From positions 4,060,827 to 4,124,826 of the forward strand of contig NW_004624801.1 of NCBI RefSeq assembly GCF_000247695.1: 64,000 bases of DNA, given 5' to 3'. The notes beneath the pieces were generated by a model. It made no database searches. It had not been told where the DNA came from and saw only the letters and a program-made list of their open reading frames with translations. This stretch comes from Heterocephalus glaber (lineage: Eukaryota > Chordata > Mammalia > Rodentia > Bathyergidae). Both the position numbers and the translations under genes were made by a program. This document shows, in pieces, positions 1 to 10,648 of the stretch; position 1 is the first letter of the stretch, and each line of letters opens with the position of its first letter.

Positions 1-355
1 GGAGGTTCACTGTTTGGAGAGGGCTATGGAGGGGTACAGGGGATGACAATGGCTCAAAAAGCAGGGTGAGGAGGCAGGCCCAGCAAGACAACCAGGGATA
101 GGAAAAGAGCAAGTGAAGCTGCATCAGGAGAGAATGATAATATGCCTGAGAGAGGGAGCAGGGAAAGCAATGACCGGGGCTTCTTTCACCAGACACATTG
201 CTGTCCAAGAGTGTCACCAAGGGTCAGGGGACATCACACCAGCATCGCTGTATGGGGGAATGGCTTAATTGTGTGGAGCTGCTTAGGGCTGGGTGGAAAA
301 ACCCCATCTTCTCCTTCTCCCTCTGCCTTTCCAAACGAGGGACAAATCTCCCAGG
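1..355. other. unassigned intergenic sequence
   Basis: No transposon signature, splice-site-bounded exon or tandem repeat is visible. The two short frames crossing it (78 and 97 codons) carry no recognisable motif and overlap the L1 that begins just downstream. Confidence 0.5.
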
Positions 356-1262
356 TTCCTTTTTTTAAGTTTTACTGAGATATTATTCACTTATGGTACA
401 ATTTGCCATTTAAAGTGTGTGATACAATGGCTTTCAATATATCCAGACTGGTGTACCTATCACCGCAATCCATTTTTGAAAATTTCCATTTTCCCAAAAA
501 GAACTCTGCCCCCTCCCTGCCAAGCTGTCACCCCTGGTTTCATTTCTTGGGGTTGCTGTAACAAATTACCGCACACTCAGCCTTAACATAATAGAAAGTG
601 ATTCGCTCATAGTTTTGGGGCCAGGGGCTGAACTCCAGGCATTGACAGGGCCGCACTCTCCAGAGGCTCTCAGAGAGGATCCTTCCTGCCTCTTCCTACT
701 TCTGGTGACTGGACATTCCTGGGCTAGTGGCCACATCACTCCAGTCTCTGCCTCCATCTCTACCCGAAGTCTCCCTATGTGCCTGGGTGTCAACTCTCTA
801 CCTCTCTCACGCAACGACACCCTACCTCAGGTCTAGTATGAGCTCCTCCTGAAGTCCTTAAGTTAAAGGATCTTCAAAGATAAAAAATCAGGTCACTTTC
901 ACAGGTTCTAAGGGTTATAACATGGATGTTTCTTTTCGGACGAGGCCACCAGTGGTCCTACTCTACTCCTCCAATATCCCCACCGATCTATTTTTGTCTC
1001 TATAAATTTGCCTATGCTGGACATTTCATATAAGCAGAATCATGGCCTTTTGAGACTGATCTTTTATTTCACTTAACAGAATGTTTTCATGTCTATTCAC
1101 ATTGTAGCCCATATCAGTAATTCATCTGTTAATTGTTGAATGATATCCCATGGCATGGACATATGACACCTTAGCATCCATTCATTGTTTGATAGACATA
1201 TGGATTGTTTCTAATTTTTGCTATTCTGCATAGTGCTGCCATGAAAACTGATGTATAGCCTC
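356..1262 (-). mobile_element. old L1 3' end, split by an MLT1 LTR
   Basis: Two segments, about 356-532 and 955-1262, read in reverse as the 3' end of an ancient L1. Typical antisense phrases are 'acttatggtacaatttgcca', 'tttcatataagcagaatcat' and the 'ctattctgcatagtgctgcc' ending. The middle (about 533-954) belongs to a different repeat listed separately, so the L1 was present first. It is heavily mutated and non-coding. Confidence 0.7.
533..954 (-). mobile_element. MLT1-type MaLR LTR inserted in L1
   Basis: The start 'ggttgctgtaacaaattacc' is the reverse complement of the usual MLT1 3' end (a 'ggtaatttgttacagcagc' type terminus). The body carries the characteristic 'ggctctcagagaggatcctt' and 'catcactccagtctctgcct' phrases in the same orientation. 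It interrupts the surrounding old L1. Exact borders are uncertain by 10-20 bases because of divergence. Confidence 0.6.
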
Positions 1263-1671
1263 TGCTATGGTTTAGATCTAAATGTCCCCCCAAAGTCTCA
1301 TGTATTCAGAGGTGGGACTTGTGGAAAGTGATTGCATCCTAGGGGTGCTATACTCATTCATGGGTTAAGCCATTGATTAGTTTACAGCTCAATGTGCTGT
1401 TGGGAGGTATGGCCTGGTTGGAGAAGGTGAGTCGCTGGGGAGCTGCCTTTGGAGGGTGTATCCTTCTCTCCGGTTCTTCCTGGTTTCTCTACTTCCTGGC
1501 TGCCATATTGGGCACCCTTTCTCTGCCAGGCCCTTCCTCCATGATGTTTCTGCCTTAAGCCTGCTAACCATGGACTACGCACTCTGAAAGTGTGAACTGA
1601 AATAAACCTCTCCTCCTTTAAGTTGCAGGTGTTGGGTATTTTGTCCCAGTGATGAGAAAGTGATTAAAACA
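1263..1671 (+). mobile_element. MaLR-type LTR (rodent MT/MST-like)
   Basis: It begins 'tgctatggtttagatc' and ends 'gaaagtgattaaaaca', the hallmark TG...CA termini of MaLR LTRs. Internal landmarks are 'ggtgggacttgtgg', 'ctgccatattgggcac' and the polyadenylation region 'gaaataaacctctcc' near 1600. The flanking 5-mers match only partly (gcctc/acccc), so the target duplication is eroded. Confidence 0.75.
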
Positions 1672-1749
1672 ACCCCTAACTACTTCCTACCATTAGTAAA
1701 AATAGTGACTATTTCACATATGCTTTTCCCAAATCCCAAAGGCGTGGTG

Positions 1750-2545
1750 AGTACAGCAGGCAGCTTCCAAAACTACCTCCACTGACCTCCACCTTCTGGC
1801 CGGTATTCATGTTCTGTGTGTGGGCGCGACCTGCAGACTGATTTCTAATGCTGGAATACGGGGAAGTGAAGGGATGTCACTCCCAAGATTAGGCCATAGC
1901 ACTGACCTCTGGCTGCTCTCACTCTCATATTTGATTGCTGCTCACCAAGCTTCCTTGCGGAGAAGACTGTGGCAAAGAATTGAAGGCAGCCCCTGGCCAA
2001 CAGTCCCCTGGGACTGAGGCCCATTGAACTTTGGAGATGAGTCTTCCCCCAGCCAAGACTGCCAACTGGACTGCAGTCCATGCCAACTGCTTGATTGCAG
2101 CCTGGTGAAGCTCCCTGAACCAGAGGACCCAAGCTCTTTGTTATATAGAAAGAGACAATTAATACAGTGAGGCCATAGGAAATGAGCTTTGGAGGTCCTG
2201 GGCCACTGGGGTGTTGGGTTAGGGATGGGATTATTCGGAACTGCTTCCTCGTTGTCTTTTAAGTGGCTCGCTCAGAACCAACTGCCACACATGAGGAGGC
2301 CCAGGCCATGTGAACAGGCCAAGTGTAGGTGTCTCGGCAGACAGCTCTAGCTGAGGACCCAGGGACGGGACAGTCTTCCTGATACATCCAGCCACCATCC
2401 ATCTGAAACCTTATGGGAGAACCCAGTGAAAACTGACTGATTGAGACTGGTCAATCCCAAAACCACAGGACGTAGCAGTAATTAATAACAGTCATTGTTT
2501 CATCCCACTAAGTTTGGAACAGTTTATTATAAAACTATGGGAAAT
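1750..2545 (+). mobile_element. one or two MLT1-type LTR remnants
   Basis: The segment 1750-2175 follows the sense MLT1 layout: 'gcaggcagcttccaaaacta', 'gatgtcactcccaagattag', 'ttgattgcagcctggtgaag', 'aaccagaggacccaag'. The segment 2180-2545 restarts the same kind of content ('ggaggcccaggccatgtgaa', 'aggtgtctcggcagacagct') and ends 'tcccactaagtttggaacag', matching the MLT1 3' terminus. Either two adjacent LTRs or one rearranged copy would explain this. Confidence 0.55.
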
Positions 2546-2574
2546 CTGAACAAGGTAAAGACGCTAAGATCATG

Positions 2575-2575
<1 letters not shown>

Positions 2576-2626
<51 letters not shown>
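2576..2626. repeat. (GATA)n microsatellite
   Basis: About 12.7 uninterrupted GATA units. No interruption is visible, so it is probably length-polymorphic. Confidence 0.97.
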
Positions 2627-2649
2627 AAAAAGGGATGGATGGGCTAATG

Positions 2650-2870
2650 GACATCACATGAACACTTATATGTGCCAAACACCAGGTCAAATGACTCATT
2701 ACATCATCACCTTTTTAATCATCACAACAGCCTTATGAGGTCAATGCCCATTCTCCATTAGTAGGTACAGAGACTGAGGCTCACAGAGCTTCAGCAACAT
2801 CCCTGAAGTTACACAGGCAGTTCTCCTGACTCCAAAATCTGTGCTCATAACAAGCAGGGTGGATGGCACA
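2650..2870 (-). mobile_element. MIR SINE
   Basis: Reverse-strand MIR layout: 'cttatatgtgccaaacacca', 'cattacatcatcaccttttt', 'gagactgaggctcacagagc', then 'gaagttacacaggcag'. Diverged and non-coding. Confidence 0.7.
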
Positions 2871-3146
2871 GGTGAGGCAGAGAGGGTGGGAAACTGAGGA
2901 CCAACAACGGTAGAAAAATCTAAGCCTTGTTAACTCAAGTTGACTGTTATCACTCACTGCATCAGCAGTCTCTTCTGGGTGCCTTGCTTCAAGATTTTGT
3001 TTGCAGTACGCTTTGGCCTGTACTCTCCATTAGGGGGCTATCTATTTCCTTACCTGAAAACAAGAAGGCTGCAAGGACTCTGCTGTACCATCTTCTGCCC
3101 AGCAAAGGTGGTGACGGCCAAAAGGGGAGGAGCTGTTTTGCTGTTG

Positions 3147-3340
3147 CTGAGATGGTGATGGTCATGATGATGGTGAATGCAATGGTGTGGTTGGTGGTTG
3201 TAGTCGTGATAATAGTGGTGGTGGTGATGATAGTGCTGATAGTAACAATGGTATAGGTGGTGATTATTAGGGTGTTATTGATGGTGGTAGAAGTGAAAAT
3301 GGTGTTGGTGATGATGCTGGTGGTGGAGGTAGTTAAAATC
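3147..3340. repeat. imperfect GGT/GAT low-complexity tract
   Basis: About 190 bases built from mixed ggt, gat, ggtgat and atggt triplets, with only scattered c. It explains a valine/methionine-rich frame that runs through it. Confidence 0.9.
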
Positions 3341-3784
3341 CATGGATTCTGTCCCCAGAAAGGGGAGATTCCTGGCCAGAATCACCAGAAGCCCTGTACT
3401 CCAAAGTCAAGTTCAACAAAAGGAGCTAAGTTGGCACGTGGTATGTGGAGAATACTGCTGGGTGCTTGAGGCCCTCCCAGACTCCTCCAGCAGCCAAGAA
3501 CCCTGGAGCTGATGGCACATGCCTTCTCTCCTACTGGCTGTTTTAAACCTGTTTACTCCATAAGGCTCAGGGGCTGATTCTGTTTCTAAATAAATAACCC
3601 ATGGGAAAAGGAAGGTCCTTGTGAGTTTATCGCACCATCCCAAAGCTCAGCATGTTGCTTGGCCTAAGCCTAAATAATACTTCTATAAATAAATGAATGC
3701 TTCAACAAGTCACAGTCTTTCAGGGAACCAGAAATCCCTAGATGAATTCCCAAGTCTTTACTGAAGCTCTTGGGGAATGTATTA
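3341..3784. other. unassigned intergenic sequence
   Basis: No repeat or coding signature was recognised. A short AT-rich stretch with two 'aataaat' motifs lies near 3585-3695, without a convincing transcript upstream. Confidence 0.45.
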
Positions 3785-3792
3785 GTCTAGGA

Positions 3793-3873
3793 CAGTGGAG
3801 GTGAACCTGTGGCACATGTGCTGCACCCAGTTGTTTGTTATCACTGAAACCTCTAAAAGGTTCACCATCACTG
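3793..3873. mobile_element. 81-bp non-autonomous hAT element with target duplication
   Basis: Terminal inverted repeats are visible: the left end 'cagtggaggtgaacct' pairs with the reverse of the right end 'aggttcaccatcactg'. It is flanked by 8-bp direct repeats gtctagga (3785-3792) and gtgtagga (3874-3881), 7/8 identical and close to the preferred hAT target. Too short to encode anything. Confidence 0.75.
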
Positions 3874-4089
3874 GTGTAGGAGCTGGGCAGCTGCACACCC
3901 CCAACCCCAAGGCAGGGATGGCTTCAAGGTCCCTGTAACTATAGAAGAAAATATATCATAACCACGTTATTCAAAGGTGGATGGAGGTTGATTCTTTTAT
4001 GTGGCCTGGAAGAAAATACATTTTATTTTGCTATTATAATAATGAAGTAATAGGTAATATATCTGATGGTTTGTGATGCGCCTTTTAAA

Positions 4090-4320
4090 ATTTTTGCAAG
4101 TTTATTCATTGGAACTGACAACAATCTTATGATACATATGCTATCATCATCATCATCATCATCATTATCATCATCATCATCATCATCATATTACTCTACA
4201 GAGGAAAAACAGAAACTACAGAGAAAGCAAGCACATTGCCCAGGGTCCTACAGCTAGTTAATAAGTGTCAGAGCAGGATCCAATCTATCCACTGCACCCC
4301 ACAGCCCTAAGCTTCCTGTG
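4090..4320 (-). mobile_element. MIR SINE carrying a CAT microsatellite
   Basis: The flanks of the triplet repeat read as a reverse MIR: 'tttattcattggaactgaca' before it, and 'ctctacagaggaaaaacaga', 'gcacattgcccagggtccta', 'cagctagttaataagtgtca' after it. Confidence 0.6.
4143..4190. repeat. (ATC)n microsatellite
   Basis: Sixteen ATC-type triplets with a single att interruption near 4165. It lies inside a MIR. Confidence 0.96.
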
Positions 4321-4330
4321 GGTGGCCTAT

Positions 4331-6420
4331 GGGCCTGGCCCTGCCTTCTGCACACTCATAAGCTGTCACATTCAGCAATTCCTTCACCCTACGTAGAGGG
4401 CAGACTGTCAGGGTCTTGACAAGAAGTCAACACACCCTAAAGGAGTGATGGAGGAGCCCAGCTGAGAAGACCAAAGGCAAGAGACAAGGCTAGGGGGACA
4501 CAAAGAATGGGGGACAAAAGGAATGGGAGACACAAGGAATGGGAGACACATGCAGGGGCTAGCAAGGCAGGGAACTCATTACCCCTTAGGGCTGTGGGGT
4601 GAAGGGAGAGCTTAGAGGGACAGGTGATAATAGAAGACAGGTGTCCAAACCTTCTGGTCCTGTTATTGCCACATGCATGAAACCCAGAGCCAGAGTCCAA
4701 AGATGTGGTCCTCAGATGTCCGCCCCCGCCAGAGGTGGAGAAGAGGAGCTTAAGTGGGGACTAAGAGAGGCTATGCAGCTCACACAAGGTCGCACACTCC
4801 AAGGAGAGGCCACATGGACTTGTTGCCAAAAATCTTCCCACAGCGGCCTCAGTGGCCTGAGTCACAGCGAGGAGGTTTGGCTCGTACATGTTGGTGTAAA
4901 TGATCATCCACACAGCTGCCAGCAGCCTCCACGGTGTTTTTATAATGGGATTTTAATTCACTCCCCCATCACCCTGCTGAGCTGAAAAGTGCTCCTGTTT
5001 GTCTATTTCTTGTTAAGCTTCTGCTTCAAAGCAGGAAAAGGAGGCAGCCCCTCAGTTCCCCTGGCCCCCCTTGGGGTCAGAGCCCCTTTCCTCAGGGACC
5101 CCAGAAGGGCCTGCAAATGCCACCAACCCAGCTGGGGTTGGAGAGGAGAAGGAACACAAAGCACATGTCTGGACAGGGAAGATGAGACCCCAGCTTCCAG
5201 ACCCAGCCTACAGTCAACAAGCCCAAGAAGTGACCACGTCCCCTGAGCGAGGGTTCTGGAGCCCAGACCCTGATTCCCATTCCCCATCCCATAGTTCCTG
5301 AATCAGGAAGCAGCTGCACCCCCATCCACCCAGTGTGGTCCACACTGAGCCCTCTTTCTCTCTTTCCCACCTGCAGTCCTCAGAAAGAGCCTCCCTGAGA
5401 ATCAACCCCATCAGTGTCCAGCCTAGAGACACAGTGGGCTGGCTTTTGCTTCCTGGGCAAAAGTGAATTTATTGTAAGTGAAATTCCCGTTACACCTGAG
5501 TGTGCTCCTGAAAATTCGAGCTTAAACTATAGTTTTGTAAATTGAATCCCAGCACCCCATTGGCTTCCTGATGTTCTCTCTGAGATTGGCTTCCCAGTGG
5601 ATCCTAACATCTCAACCTTCTCTCTACCCCTGGAAAAGAGTCCAGAATTTTCCAAAAGGCGTTGTGCACTGATCCTCTCGTGGCTATGATAATGAGTTGT
5701 AGTGTGGGTTTTCTTTCACCTTTGGTCTACGTATTGAGCTCCAGAAGTTCCTAGGAGTGCCCCTGGCAGCCTCCCTTGGTGCTGGCAATGGTGACTGGGT
5801 GGGCCACTCTGCATTTGTCCCCCACCACCACCCCAACAACACCATTCTTTCTTCCCTCTGCTGTGCACAGGGAAGGGTGACCTCTACCAGGTTATCAGCT
5901 GCGTCCTTTGTCACCTACCTTCTCACTGTGTTTGGCCAGTTTGGGGCACTGGCAAGAGTTTGAGGGCAGGAGAGGAGGTAGGTGTTTATCCCACCCCACT
6001 CCCAACCCTGCTGCCATCCTGGCAGCTGCTGTTCCCACTGGAACCACCATTTCTGTTGGATGCTTCTGGGCTGCAGTAACACCATGCCTTTCCATTGCCC
6101 CTTTGAACCTAAAGGTAGCCATGACTTTCCACTCTTACTGGTCCCTAGATCCTCCATCACCTGGTATCAGTCTCCCTATCTCTGCTCACGAGTCTATAAA
6201 TGGCTTCTTCCTCCAGCTCCCTTGGTTGGAACCTTGCAAGGTGCCATCTGCTGCTTGCTGGGACCCTGCCTGCTTCAGTGACAGTTGGGACAATAATGTG
6301 GCCGCACTCTGAAGCTCAGAGGACTCCAGCCCCACCCAGAGGTCTAGCCCTTGGGGAGGTCCGGTAGAGACGACCAGATGCCTTGGGGGAGGCAGGGTCA
6401 CCAGACAGGTGTGTATCCCC
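4331..6420. other. unassigned GC-moderate intergenic sequence
   Basis: No transposon was recognised. Frames of 76-134 codons occur on both strands (for example 4599-4985 plus, 5908-6312 plus), but they overlap one another and show no domain, signal peptide or splice context. Confidence 0.5.
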
Positions 6421-6424
6421 AGGG

Positions 6425-6612
6425 CAGCTTTCTCAGGCTCAGCACTGCTGACAGGAGCACTCTGTCGGGGGAGGACAGTCCTGTACACTGTAGGGCGCTT
6501 AGCAGCATCTGTGGCCTCTCCCCACTAATGCCAGGAACACTCTTCCCAGCCATGAGAATCTCCAGACATTGCCAAGTGTGTCCTGGAAGGCAAAGCCACC
6601 CCTGGCCCAGAA
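6425..6612 (-). mobile_element. MER20-type hAT element
   Basis: Matches the reverse layout of MER20: 'tctcaggctcagcactgctg', 'ggacagtcctgtacactgta', 'cttagcagcatctgtggcct', 'ccccactaatgccaggaaca', 'tccagacattgccaagtgtg'. MER20 copies are known from the literature as a source of regulatory sites in placental mammals. No such role can be shown here. Confidence 0.7.
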
Positions 6613-6969
6613 GCCCACCCTCCAGGATGATGGGGCATGAGCTGAGGGCCCGCTGGGCTGGTTTGCTTTACAGGCGGGGGAGGGCAGAGCAGGCAGCCCA
6701 GGAACACAGGAAAGGGGTCCCGGGCTGGTGGCTCTTCCTTGTTCCACTCCAGCTCTGGACAAGGAACTGGTTTCAGTTCAGGAACCAGGCTTTTCAAAAC
6801 CCACTCCTCACACTCAGCTGGATGCTCTGCTGGGCCCTGGTGCCTGCACAGAGAGCCCCAAACAACAAGCACCCCCTGACTCCCTCCTGGCCCTCACACC
6901 CACTCCTCTCTCCCCTTACCCTCCTTGAAATGATTTGGGCAAGCAGCTGGCAGCAGGGGAGTGCAGCTG

Positions 6970-7115
6970 CTACTAAGTTCTCCAAACGATTTATCTTAAG
7001 ATTCATGCAGAATTCATTGTGTGGGGACTGGGGCGGGTTGCACTTTAATATTCATGCAGATTTGGAAGAAATGTTAATCACGGGTTTGGGTAATTTGCAC
7101 TTTTGCTTAATTCTC
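6970..7115. promoter_or_regulatory. candidate conserved non-coding element A
   Basis: An AT-rich block without repeat signature, between GC-rich flanks. It holds two copies of attcatgcag (7001-7010 and 7050-7059, 49 bp apart), several TTAA/TTAAT cores and taatttgcac (7091-7100). That last word recurs inverted at 7377-7386 in the neighbouring block. This organisation is typical of developmental enhancers. Conservation cannot be tested here. Confidence 0.35.
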
Positions 7116-7334
7116 CTCCTCCTCCCAGGCTGGGTTGGCCAGCCCCCTGGCCCCCTCTCTCCTCCCCTCCCGTGTCCTGGATTTCTGCCAGCCCACCAGG
7201 CAGCTGGGTGGACTCCAGGGCTGGGGGTGCCGACCTGCTGCGTCCCCCTGCCCAGCTGGCTCCACAGCACCTTTGAACAAGGAGGTGGTGCCGGGGTGGG
7301 CAGCATTGGGGAAGAGCCTCAGAGCCCCTGGGAT

Positions 7335-7430
7335 ATCTTGACAGGAAATAGATAACCTGCTATAGCAACCAGATATGTGCAAATTAGCATTGATTAGTCC
7401 CAAATTAACAGCTTGGGCATTTCAAACCCA
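7335..7430. promoter_or_regulatory. candidate conserved non-coding element B
   Basis: A second AT-rich block 220 bp from element A. It contains gataacctg, gtgcaaatta (7377-7386, POU/octamer-like), gcattgattag (PBX/HOX-like) and caaattaac. No repeat family was recognised. Confidence 0.3.
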
Positions 7431-8590
7431 AAACAAGGCCTCAGCTCAGCTCTGATCTTTTCCTCCCTTCCTCAGGAGCTCCACCCCCCACTGCTTCCCT
7501 TCCCCACAGTGACAGCTGCCTGAGCCTGAGATGGGAAGGAAGGTTTCCTGGGGCAGGGACTGAGAGGTCTCCATCTAGCTCTCATCACTTCCTTCTCCCC
7601 TTACGTCATGGAGTGGAGACTTTTCTGGATGTTGTCTATAGCTCCAACCGCCCAGCATAGCCAGTCTCTCCTCCCAGGCCTGGTGTGACCCCACTTGCAC
7701 AGGGAAAGACAGCAGGGCCTTCTTCAGGACTTGAGGCCACTCTCCAGGAACAGCCCTCTCCTGCCCTCCTGCCACCCTGAGGGGAATCCCAGAGTCCCAG
7801 GAGGTACAGCAGAGGCCAGAAGATCACCAGAAAAGCCCTGAGGTCCCCAAGCAGAGGATCCAGAAGCGATGGTTCTCTGCCCTCCCCTCTCTATCACAGA
7901 GAAGAAAAGTAGAGTCCAGAGAGGGAAAGCCAGGAGCCAAAGGCACACAACTAGGGCATGGCAGAAAGAGCTTTGAGCCAGTGAGGGTGATCAGGACACT
8001 GCAGCCTGGGGACCCAGGTGGAAACAGACAGGGCTCTGAGTATTCCCAATGGAGGGATTTACACAGGGACTCCATGGCACAGGGGAAGGAAGCCTGGGGA
8101 GGCCAACGGGGATGGGGTCAACTTAGGAAATAGTAACAGCAGAAAGCTGCTTCTACCCTCGGCTGGCAGGATGAAGACGCTTTAGTGGGCTCTGAAGCCA
8201 GGGCTCTCTCGGCAACTATCTAGAAAGAGCAGGAGCAATGAAGCACAGCAATGCTGGAAAGAGCTACCTTAGCGTCTCCCTCTCTGTGCCCTCCAGACTC
8301 CTGCCAGGCCTCATCACCCAAAGCCACCAAGCAGCTCAGCACCAGGGTCAGCCCCCGGAGATGCCAAGCAAAGCCCAGGAAGCAGGAGAATGGGCCTGTG
8401 AACAAGTAGGCACCTGACCAGCACAAGGGTTTGTAGCTCGGACATTGTCCCCTCCCTCCCTTGGGCCTTGATGATGCTTGGCAAGAAGGGGCTAGAGGAG
8501 AAGACTCAGGACATGGCCCTGATGGAGCTGTTCCCTGCAACAGAACCAGCTGAGACATACAGATGCCTTTGACAGAAAGAGAGGCACTAT
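7431..8590. other. unassigned sequence with a MIR trace
   Basis: Mostly unassigned GC-rich DNA. The part around 7860-7975 resembles a reverse MIR ('agagtccagagagggaaagc', 'aaggcacacaactagggcat'). No credible exon was seen. Confidence 0.45.
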
Positions 8591-8595
8591 CTTTT

Positions 8596-8680
8596 TAAAA
8601 GTCATCTGTATTGGGTTTGAACAAAATGCATGCATTTGTTTTTTAAAACGATCTTTGCATTGCAATTGCTAACTGGGGTG
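8596..8680 (+). repeat. copy 1 of a diverged direct repeat
   Basis: Shares an ordered series of words with 10092-10172: 'gtttgaacaaaatg', 'catttgttttttaaaacgat' versus 'catttatttttttaaatgat', 'ctttg', 'cagttgctag'-type ends. By eye about three quarters of positions agree. No family was recognised. Confidence 0.55.
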
Positions 8681-10091
8681 GTGGGCACTGCCACCTTTCC
8701 AGTTGGCTCCCTCTACCCCTGGCCTCTTCCTCCCTCCCCTGCTGGGATCTCTCTGGCTTCCAACCCCGGCAGCCGGTGCTACCTGCCACTGCCTGTCAGC
8801 TTCCCCTACTACCATGCAGCTGCCTCTGTCTGGGTCCAGAATAATAATCAAGAAGCTACAGACATGGAGGAAACATGCAGTGGCACAGATGGCCATGCTT
8901 TCCCCACCACTCCCTTGTCTGAGAAGACTGTTCAAAGCCCCGACTCCACCCCAGCTCACACATGCATGTGCAAACACACTGCACATTCCCACTCCAAGTT
9001 GCCCTGGAATTAAAGTGCCCTGGAAAGGCTCTCAGGCCAGACTATGCGCAGATGCAGCAGAATGTGTTAAAGCAGAGAGTGAGTGTGATGCCCATGCAGG
9101 AATCACTGGGAATGGTCCCTACAACTAGCATATCCTACTGAGGAGGCTGCACAGCACCCAGAACTGACCGTTCTCCATAGAGCTCTTGAATGCTGACAGT
9201 CCAATAAGGATGCCACCATGCACCACAGGACATCCCTGAGGGCCTAAGAATGCAGAGGCCACCCAGAACAGATGCCCCAAGGTCACCAGGGACAGATGAT
9301 GCAAAGCAGCACCTTTGCACAGTGCTTGACACACACAGACAGCACTTGTATCTACCTAACATGCTGTCATCTGTCTTTTGGCTCTTTCAAGGGACTCCTC
9401 ATGCACTGTACATGATTCTTGGGGCTTCAAATATGGTGACCTGCAAATATGGTGACCTGCACAGTCCCTCCTACTGGTTACAGATTTGGCCACATGACAT
9501 CGGCCATGTGATCATGTAACAGAATTGTTACAATCCTGCCTTCTCCCAGTCAGAGTGATGGGTGCAGAGATGGACCGTGGTTCAAGCCAGCCCATCAGAG
9601 TCTTCCCAAGGACAAATCTATTAATTCTGTTGGAAAAACAATACTTTGGATGGTTCATCAATTGTAATAAATATGCCATTCAGATGCACAACATAGTAGG
9701 AGCTCTCTGTGTGGGGAAACAGAGAGTATATGGAAACACTCTGTATTTTCCACTCAATTTAGCTGTACTCTAAAAAATAAATCATATTTTTTGAAGTTGT
9801 AATCTTTAAAAATTAGGTGAAAAATCCCAGAAAGATAGATTCAAATATAGACGAGAAGGAAAGACATTCATAATTTAACATTAAAATTATTTCTGGGTGT
9901 AAGGTTAAAAAGCTGAGAATTCATTTGCAAATTAAGAGCTATTCCTATGAAATAATATATAAGGAATTTTTGGTGGTGGGGGCACAAGGCATTTAGAGTA
10001 AAATAATTATTTAAATAGCTTAGCTTCTATTAAACTTCTTTTGAGTATTGAGTATGAGATGGTCTGAAAGGTCACTTGTAACTAACTTTTG
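8681..10091. other. unassigned intergenic sequence
   Basis: No transposon was recognised. A 16-bp tandem pair (aatatggtgacctgca, about 9429-9461) is the only local repeat. AT content rises after 9640. Confidence 0.45.
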
Positions 10092-10172
10092 AAAAATCAT
10101 CTCTATAGAGTTTGAACAAAATGTACACATTTATTTTTTTAAATGATCTTTGAGGTGCAGTTGCTAGTACTG
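10092..10172 (+). repeat. copy 2 of a diverged direct repeat
   Basis: Partner of 8596-8680, 1.5 kb away in the same orientation. Similarity stops abruptly on both sides, which suits a small unclassified element better than a large duplication. Confidence 0.55.
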
Positions 10173-10435
10173 GCTCTGTGACAGGCTGCAAGGTCAGTGG
10201 TCCTCCTACCTGTGATCTGAAGGAACACTCTCATGAGAATCAGTCCAACCAGAAAGAAGAGGAAGAGGAGAGCTGAAGAAAGTCCCGGCCCACTGTTTGT
10301 GCCCCTGGAAATATCTCAGCCTACAGTGAGCACAACTCTTGCATGATCCAGATACACAAGCCAATGAATTCCCTAATTGTGAATTGGGGAAATTGGGTTT
10401 CTATTACTTGCAACAAAAAGTCCTAATAAAATACA

Positions 10436-10613
10436 TGAATGAGCCAAGCATGATAGCACAAGCTTGTAATCCCAGCATTCTGGCTAAGGCAGAAGGATTG
10501 CATGTTCGAGTGAGCCCATCCTGGATAATTTAGCAACTTAGCAAGACCTCATCTCATAATAAAAAATAAAAATATATAGTTAGTGCAAAGCCCCTGGGTT
10601 CCATCCCCAGTAT
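10436..10613 (+). mobile_element. B1-dID SINE
   Basis: A 7SL-derived B1 half ('cttgtaatcccagcattctg', 'ggcagaaggattgcatgttc') is followed through an A-rich linker by an ID half ('cccctgggttccatccccag'). The tail has become the (CA)n tract at 10614-10639. Confidence 0.85.

Positions 10614-10639
<26 letters not shown>
10614..10639. repeat. (CA)n microsatellite
   Basis: Thirteen CA units, evidently grown in the A-rich tail of the preceding SINE. Confidence 0.95.

Positions 10640-10648
<9 letters not shown>

Noticed and set aside
6351..7355. The longest frame (334 codons, plus strand)
   Set aside because: It runs through a MER20 transposon and an AT-rich regulatory-looking block, with no domain or splice context and overlapping frames on the other strand. 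It is a chance open frame.
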